This document shows, one piece after another, positions 62,701 to 64,000 of a DNA stretch of 64,000 nt. Origin of the DNA: Eubacteriales bacterium (lineage in GTDB: Bacteria > Bacillota > Clostridia > Lachnospirales > Lachnospiraceae). Numbering within the stretch: position 1 is the stretch's first letter; each line of letters begins with the position of its first letter. The position numbers and the translations under genes are program-made. The stretch lies in NCBI GenBank assembly GCA_030536575.1, contig JAUNPS010000029.1, positions 1 to 64,000 of the forward strand, given 5' to 3'. The notes beneath the pieces were generated by a model, which made no database searches, was not told where the DNA came from, and worked only from the letters and a program-made list of their open reading frames with translations.

Positions 62701-64000
62701 ACGGAATCCCATCTTCATCTCTGACTCAACATCTATAGCATCATATAAGAAGTATGCTCTCATATAACTATCTTCTGGAGCTTGGAAATAAAATGAATAG
62801 TATCCGCTCTCCGCCGGCGTAAAAGATGCATAGGTAGTATAGTTTTCTGAGTCTTGTATTATTATCGTATTTTGTTCGCCTTGTCCATTTACATGGAGTT
62901 CCTGTGGTTCAATTTCATGCTTTTTAATTTGGATACTTCCTGTTTCCTGTAAAATATCGGAGTATTTGTTTACAATCCGGTACACGTGCCCGGCTATCAG
63001 AACACCAGACGATGTTTCGTATCCATCCGGTTCTGAACATATAGCATCATTAAATCCTATCCATCTGTTACCTTTAACATCTATGAAGGAAACATACTTA
63101 AGAGAATACTCGCCCTGATATTTTATCGAATAAACTCCTGTTTCAGATGGAGTAAAGAACAGATACTGCAAGTCTTCACCAGGCTTAAAGGAGTATTCTT
63201 CTCCCAAATTCAGATTAACAGCCCGTTCCAGCGTAAACGTAATGTCGGAAGTTAAACTCCAAATCATCACAAAATAGGTTTCCCCGGCTGTCAGCTCTTT
63301 ATAGCTGCAAAGCTCCTGCTCCGCTGCAGCAGACCATGAGGTAAGCCAGTTTCCTTCCGAATCAATCCATACCGCACTAAACGAAAATTCTTCTGGTGCG
63401 CGAAGGAGATAGGCTCCATCCACCTCAGGCGTAAACTTTACATAATAGTTGTACTCCGCCATCTCAGGTGTAACCGTAAAGGAGTCTCCTTCGGTGATCT
63501 CCACCGCCGTCTCCATAGAGCTGCCCGAATTCTCGTCCGCCTGAGCCTCTATTCCGTCCTCTTCATCAGAAATCAGGCTCAGTCCTTCCATCAAATATAC
63601 CATCTCCGGCTCTGGTTCCGGTTCTTCCGGTTCTGCTTCCGCCTCAGCGGCCATCTCCAGTTCAGTCAGTTCGCTCTCAACAGACTCTTCTTCGACTTTC
63701 TCTACAAATACTGTAAACTCACCGCTTTGGGCTTCTACCAGCCCCACTTCCAGATAATACTTCTGCCCTGCCTCAATCTGATAAGCAAATCCAAAGTTAT
63801 AACCTGTTCCCTCAGCATTCTCGTCATCATTCATAACAAGCTGCTGCTCATTGCCATTATACAGGTTTCCTACCGTATCTGCATTTCCGCTGGATGCAAA
63901 CCGATACTCTCCTGCCTCTGAAGTTTCGAAAGAAAACCAGACAGATGTACCATCTTCAATCTTTACTTGATAATCTACGTCCGTCTCCATCTTGGTTATG
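53749..64000 (-). CDS. Giant modular surface protein, 5' end outside the window
   Basis: More than 3,400 residues are encoded, and the frame stays open to the right edge without a signal peptide, so the real start lies beyond it. The N-terminal 2,700 residues alternate about 18 beta modules with a Y-x-F-T-P-E-x-x-G-x-Y pattern (PPC-like) and about nine Ig-like modules with a Y-x-D/N-G core. Then come two MBG-like domains (about 55430-55860), eight or nine cysteine-knuckle units of the ATCxxxGxxxxxCxxCG type (about 54230-55420), and two Big_2 domains at the C-terminus. No LPXTG motif or catalytic domain is visible. It is probably a fibrous adhesin. The DNA repeats inside it are listed separately. 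Confidence 0.88.
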   Translation of the reverse strand, partial: ITKMETDVDYQVKIEDGTSVWFSFETSEAGEYRFASSGNADTVGNLYNGNEQQLVMNDDENAEGTGYNFGFAYQIEAGQKYYLEVGLVEAQSGEFTVFVEKVEEESVESELTELEMAAEAEAEPEEPEPEPEMVYLMEGLSLISDEEDGIEAQADENSGSSMETAVEITEGDSFTVTPEMAEYNYYVKFTPEVDGAYLLRAPEEFSFSAVWIDSEGNWLTSWSAAAEQELCSYKELTAGETYFVMIWSLTSDITFTLERAVNLNLGEEYSFKPGEDLQYLFFTPSETGVYSIKYQGEYSLKYVSFIDVKGNRWIGFNDAICSEPDGYETSSGVLIAGHVYRIVNKYSDILQETGSIQIKKHEIEPQELHVNGQGEQNTIIIQDSENYTTYASFTPAESGYYSFYFQAPEDSYMRAYFLYDAIDVESEMKMGFREYLEAGVTYFLEFYGGNEGEAVYCQVFRSEEESIELVEEPEKTVFTSGIDQNLDLSGIIVQINYTDGYTEILKDGEGINAEYFGEMLETPYPGWEIWTPGISQVKVWKENPDTVYMAYDIIVHSVSDIATQVTMSEDFEVTVTSEENYYAFTPEETGTYLLNLTAENGGSIYINRYEDYGIRKNGWSLEDGQMLSVDLEANESFLFGMRVDDSESYDVTLNISQKEEFSLENAKETTLNLYSGENHISFTAPKSGMYYLNVQTEAVFSIEVRKDGEGVYWSNVFAGHAGYAEYIPDLEAGVTYDIVIYNYNSEVRTAFTMKMQPEISITGIAAELENAKTEFISGLDQEVEEFYVTLTFSDGSQGTCGLYNSYAGLNWRYSGDLNADDTWKAGSQSITIYKADVECVVPITVKAIEELDGELDENLSGTFESQDGTVQFWTVIPEGGLYEISAQIKSEQTGKNYELKVSGAGSFYLYSKWTSEIQSEKVFADGQKLLLTMSDLEEGDTVSVKLTKTTTQLLEENVLSNEFEISNDRKTWFRLKPSIGGYYKWRMVNSGANYTSAELYNSSGDNLFNMGCNTGSEEEYELWLGNDQEYFIAVYADDSSSTVQMQFTSPVGNAQLVEVGKSFDMTLESNGQFTYVKFVPDASGVYEVISDQVSWGELWGSFFSAGLEGICERRSSEDGVLKVSQYLYEGETYYFGIRSWDLDETKTVSCIIQSAEGKKIREVSQVGELSYPDCANLAEVASLNFQISYEDGDSSSFKWDGRQYTSVDEYGNVFVLKTIRSTSDETEYTLDSEKNAPAGTYELVFELSGTEITVNAQKIASEELPTLTENENHSIISQGAEGVYYRFIPQSTGYYNVAADGETTYGYFYSNGGREYFENGWKLSVTAGNTYVVQIATSDNYLGEEISFGLYSSKTPQELTVITGTTKFQDEAYTEPLKDWQFIFRYEDGDGETIGWKETDSYWNSVTNLTLVIRNADGEECTWGSAGDGFWFRYGTGTYTLEFYLGDQKLAEEEIQIVSMEDLAETITLGECVVPAGTTAYYSFTPEIGVLYEAYCDQTDMEIRIYSGENRDRVEGANVLYTSSGKTYYLECENSSQEAQTLNVIELPILKQVGDEISKEELLALPETSRGLRYLGIMCEESGTYLLESLESLEDYTGINYFEWFHEEFSCWYDTDASESWADGKAAFSIQLEAGKCYIAEIRSVQSGWKLEKAPSVQSMTIQEPDMTVYPAGYHPFIDWGLKATLTYDNGETTEVTLEEGDKYGNGLMLDTQGMNDTQWQAGETYTVYVYASNDSEVRQSFTVEVVAAPEGTKALAVGSNEIAKGEKWQIYSFTAPETGTYQFESDSDIYTKWYYMDTDEYGDFWDVNDKYLWKEQITLQAGETVVFSVRGSSYSRELNISLIPEMSGFEIADVGRTQYIQGLETVNLRDFELEVSYTDGTSQIVTYTDSYGNYFRSSLVNADGEEVDADSELPAGTYKVTVTCGEFSADYPIQVLTLEEAAAGNTLTLDQTLSVEGNKEVSCLTFVPDETATYEISFNTRLKVRVFEKQGEQMEEITGRSGNYCLYLNLNESQTYYFMITPYSGRDTYRITIKKVSAVEKIALSNDKEYIAGVDTYRNNDIQVDITYSDETENSIRGEESDVYGNWFRFDLSKDGEAVESMSLRSGSAIMLAAGTYQAAAYLNGAEPKMGTVEFEVKALDVASLPVISTDQTVTCESGRQLFQFTPQESGTYNITTTGAEDAYFMYQYQEDGCWYRSYGSLNASETYLLIVEGSASGIVAISKRNSGGSTEPEGGELTLGETVQITCEGDYVRVIYTFTPEHTGTYTFTSSENTADWYVKCYGDEEWIADQEGGAGETIRLRDELQAGVEYTYSVSIYGEGGCQVVLNEYQKRVPESITIQEGKCYYAPIEGLFSQELILMNYCLQITYTNGETESNVLWGEIGSDSDGNIFNVSLSENPIRETDTEKIYQIDVSCGELTASAEMSVLKQESIESLAVGQEKTLTLSGEGTEYFCFTAETNGEYFLGGESESENGTYSIRALLDRYEDYGLYENFTTQKGKTYFIRVSWSDYEEAGNVTFHVGEKYTVTGLEITKEPNDSYAFYGMVEPDLNGMEVTVTYSNQTTETLSSPFGDVGDQHGNGIYESAEFVNKSTYRISVTCGGYYAALDIPAVQKEELPKVTTSEKITIAFGDEESTRVFAFTPETSGTYTISDQDGSSIGSILYDENYKSVSQQTAPVYILEAGKTYYGTVSGSGTVELMAAAGAERNLLDTTITLLGAENLVYTGSPLEPTITVVDGENVLTEGTDYELLYENNTDAGNASVTVTGKGDYYGTETIPFTINPASMESVTLSAIPTQNYTGSALTPKPELTFNGRSLTDSEFTCTYADNIQGNASGAATITITGQNNFTGTITGTFQIHQHDWQTVSETAATCTTEGKIVQKCSCGEEQTQTIKALGHSYSTDWKIDKAATCTTEGSKSHHCTRCDAKTDVTTIAATGHTWDAGKVTKAATCGAAGVKTYTCATCGGTKTESIAATGQHTYKVVVDKAATCTTAGSQHEECSVCGNKKAAMTIAATGHTWDAGKVTKAATCGAAGVKTYTCATCGGTKTESIAATGQHTYKVVVDKAATCTTAGSQHEECSVCGNKKAAMTIAATGHTWDAGKVTKAATCGAAGVKTYTCATCGETKTETIAATGKHTYQVVVDKAATCGEAGSQHEECSVCGDKKAATTIAATGKHTYQVVVDKAATCGEAGSQHEECSVCGDKKAATAIPATGEHSFGEYKVTTEATVLKTGTQTRTCSVCKATETKKIAKLTATIKVAKTSVTVTAGKSITAPKVTFAKGDSIKSWKSNKTSVATVSSKGKITGKKAGTATITVTLKSGKTAKIKVTVKKIATTKLKVNKTSVTLKKGKTLQLKVTVTPKNSQDKLTFKSSNKKVATVSSKGKITAKKKGTATITIVSGKKKVTCKVKVK
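54368..54607 (-). repeat. Two tandem 120-bp coding repeats
   Basis: Units 54368-54487 and 54488-54607 are almost identical and encode 40-residue cysteine-knuckle modules of the giant protein (KHTYQVVVDKAATCGEAG type). They keep the reading frame. Confidence 0.9.
54618..55091 (-). repeat. Two tandem 237-bp coding repeats plus a partial third
   Basis: Units 54618-54854 and 54855-55091 are nearly identical; a partial third unit runs to about 55200 with more changes. Each encodes 79 residues, that is two cysteine-knuckle modules. The near identity at DNA level points to recent duplication or gene conversion. Confidence 0.9.

Overview
The window looks like a chromosomal segment of a Clostridia bacterium, most likely Lachnospiraceae. 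Pointers are the RpoB/RpoC, EF-G, EF-Tu, S7 and S12 proteins, strong Shine-Dalgarno sites, many TTGACA-N17-TATAAT promoters, an FMN riboswitch ahead of a RibU-type transporter, and Big_2, GLUG and BspA-like surface proteins. The family call is inference. Nearly every gene is on the minus strand, so transcription runs from position 64000 towards position 1.

Layout by position: (1) 1-422: a promoter and leader resembling the start of an rRNA operon that runs off the left edge, then two tandem tRNA-Ser genes. (2) 501-4127: a polar amino acid ABC transporter with an M20 amidohydrolase, behind a strong promoter and a leader that contains a terminator. (3) 4137-9231: a housekeeping cluster (ispD, tsaD, rnz, a zinc-ribbon protein, rimI, tsaB, tsaE, a YcxB-like protein) centred on t6A tRNA modification. 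(4) 9301-10906: a NUDIX hydrolase, and ribU under an FMN riboswitch. (5) 10911-15456: a nuclease-domain remnant, a Big_2/GLUG surface protein, an AAA-ATPase/PD-(D/E)XK gene and a Gfo/Idh/MocA oxidoreductase. (6) 15685-20453: the str operon rpsL-rpsG-fusA-tuf. (7) 20507-25775: a surface protein, a MATE transporter and a VanZ-like protein among two families of dispersed repeats. (8) 25784-44143: a long co-directional catabolic cluster with three regulators upstream. (9) 44219-51924: rpoC and rpoB behind their own promoter. (10) 51934-64000: an O-antigen-ligase-like membrane protein and the 3' part of a giant modular surface protein that continues beyond the right edge.

The most interesting block is 25784-42336. 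It encodes a complete dipeptide/oligopeptide-type ABC transporter (binding protein, two permeases, two ATPases) together with a phosphotriesterase-like hydrolase, a YtcJ-like amidohydrolase, a HisC-like aminotransferase, a D-2-hydroxyacid dehydrogenase, an Fe-S flavoenzyme of the dienoyl-CoA reductase type, both subunits of an aconitase-X dehydratase and a LarA-like (DUF2088) protein. An AraC regulator precedes it, and two overlapping GntR regulators plus a YjbQ-family protein lie just above. It reads as import and breakdown of a conjugated amino- or hydroxy-acid-like compound; the substrate cannot be named from sequence. This block, together with the repeat-rich block beside it, separates rpoBC from rpsL by about 24 kb, although these genes usually lie next to each other in Clostridia.

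Two dispersed repeats were found by eye: a 135-bp repeat (two direct copies, each supplying the last codons of an upstream gene and each lying just above the promoter of a surface-protein gene) and a 107-bp repeat (two inverted copies, one of them part of a 417-bp element with inverted ends).
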